This document shows positions 4,771-5,145 of a DNA stretch of 5,145 bases, piece by piece. Made by a program: the position numbers and the translations under genes. Location: positions 1-5,145 of the forward strand of contig JANMQX010000051.1 in the NCBI GenBank assembly GCA_031370745.1, read 5' to 3'. Below the pieces are notes generated by a model, which saw only the letters and a program-made list of their open reading frames with translations, had not been told where the DNA came from and searched no databases. The DNA comes from JAENVT01 sp031370745. GTDB lineage: Bacteria > Actinomycetota > Acidimicrobiia > Acidimicrobiales > Ilumatobacteraceae. Numbering within the stretch: the first letter of the stretch is position 1; each line of letters begins with the position of its first letter.

Positions 4771-5145
4771 CACGTCTGGTTGTTGGGTTGGATCTCGCCG
4801 GATTTGGCCACCTCGGCATACCACAGCGCGCTGCGCTTGGGGGTGCGGTGTTGGGTTTCCATATCGACTGCCACGAGGCCGAACTTCGGTCCGTAGCCGT
4901 GGCCCCACTCGAAGTTGTCGAGCAACGACCAGGCGAAATAGCCCTCGACCGGCACCCCATCTTCCATGGCCTGGTGCACCTGTCCGAGATGGGCGGCGAA
5001 GTACTCGAGACGGTCGTCGTCGATGACGCGCCCGTCGACAACCACCGCGTCGGGCATCGCCGCGCCGTTTTCGGTGATGAGGTATCGAGGGAAGCCGTGC
5101 ACCTCATGCAGCCCGCGCAGCAGGTGGCCCAGTGCCGAGGGGTGG
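4770..5145 (-). CDS. GH1 family beta-glucosidase, C-terminal part
   Basis: The last 124 residues of a glycoside hydrolase family 1 enzyme are visible; the gene runs off the window at its 5' side. GH1 enzymes cleave terminal beta-linked glucose or related sugars with a retaining mechanism. The catalytic nucleophile is the glutamate in YLITENG (Glu codon at 5070-5072). The sugar-binding WSLLDNFEW segment is complete (FEW at 4905-4913), followed by GYGPKFGLVAVD and the typical ending TPKRSALWYAEVAKSGEI. The visible reading begins HPSALGHLLRGLHEV before VHGFPRY, so the frame continues upstream; a GTG at 5102 is internal and is not the start. It would act on imported or cytoplasmic cello-oligosaccharides or plant glycosides, but the exact substrate cannot be read from this part. 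It is convergent with the acetyltransferase gene. Confidence 0.95.
   Translation of the reverse strand, partial: HPSALGHLLRGLHEVHGFPRYLITENGAAMPDAVVVDGRVIDDDRLEYFAAHLGQVHQAMEDGVPVEGYFAWSLLDNFEWGHGYGPKFGLVAVDMETQHRTPKRSALWYAEVAKSGEIQPNNQT

Overview
The window is a piece of a G+C-rich actinobacterial chromosome. It carries the conserved translation/transcription cluster tRNA-Trp, secE, nusG, rplK, rplA, rplJ, rplL on the + strand, then a small accessory region. Support for an actinobacterium comes from the gene order, the short SecE with an 'NREQKR' N-terminus, the acidic N-terminal extension of NusG, the TANNNT-type promoter boxes and a probable leaderless gene. The SecE start and general style suggest Acidimicrobiia (Ilumatobacter-like), but this is an impression and no comparison was run.

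Positions 1-1667: tRNA-Trp (anticodon CCA) lies 24 nt before secE. secE and nusG are separated by 2 nt, and nusG and rplK by 32 nt. This block makes the SecYEG subunit SecE, the elongation factor NusG and ribosomal protein L11. rplA (L1) follows after 62 nt.

Positions 2447-2644: a 198-nt leader between rplA and rplJ. It contains a probable internal promoter, an L10-leader-type binding element and a long hairpin that includes the rplJ Shine-Dalgarno. Complementary segments suggest a switch between an SD-free fold and an SD-sequestered fold, which would let L10 or the L10-L7/L12 complex repress its own synthesis. rplJ and rplL (ribosomal stalk) follow, ending at a perfect 11-bp hairpin terminator.

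Positions 3703-5145: rpoB does not follow rplL here. Instead there is a two-domain GNAT acetyltransferase gene on the + strand, probably leaderless from a GTG, and the 3' end of a GH1 beta-glucosidase gene on the - strand, convergent with it. The gaps before and after the acetyltransferase gene hold four copies, in two tandem pairs, of an imperfect 43-bp palindromic repeat (outer arms GTGGAGTG / CACTCCAC). One pair fills the whole convergent gap. This repeat and the rplJ leader fold are the two most interesting non-coding signals in the window.
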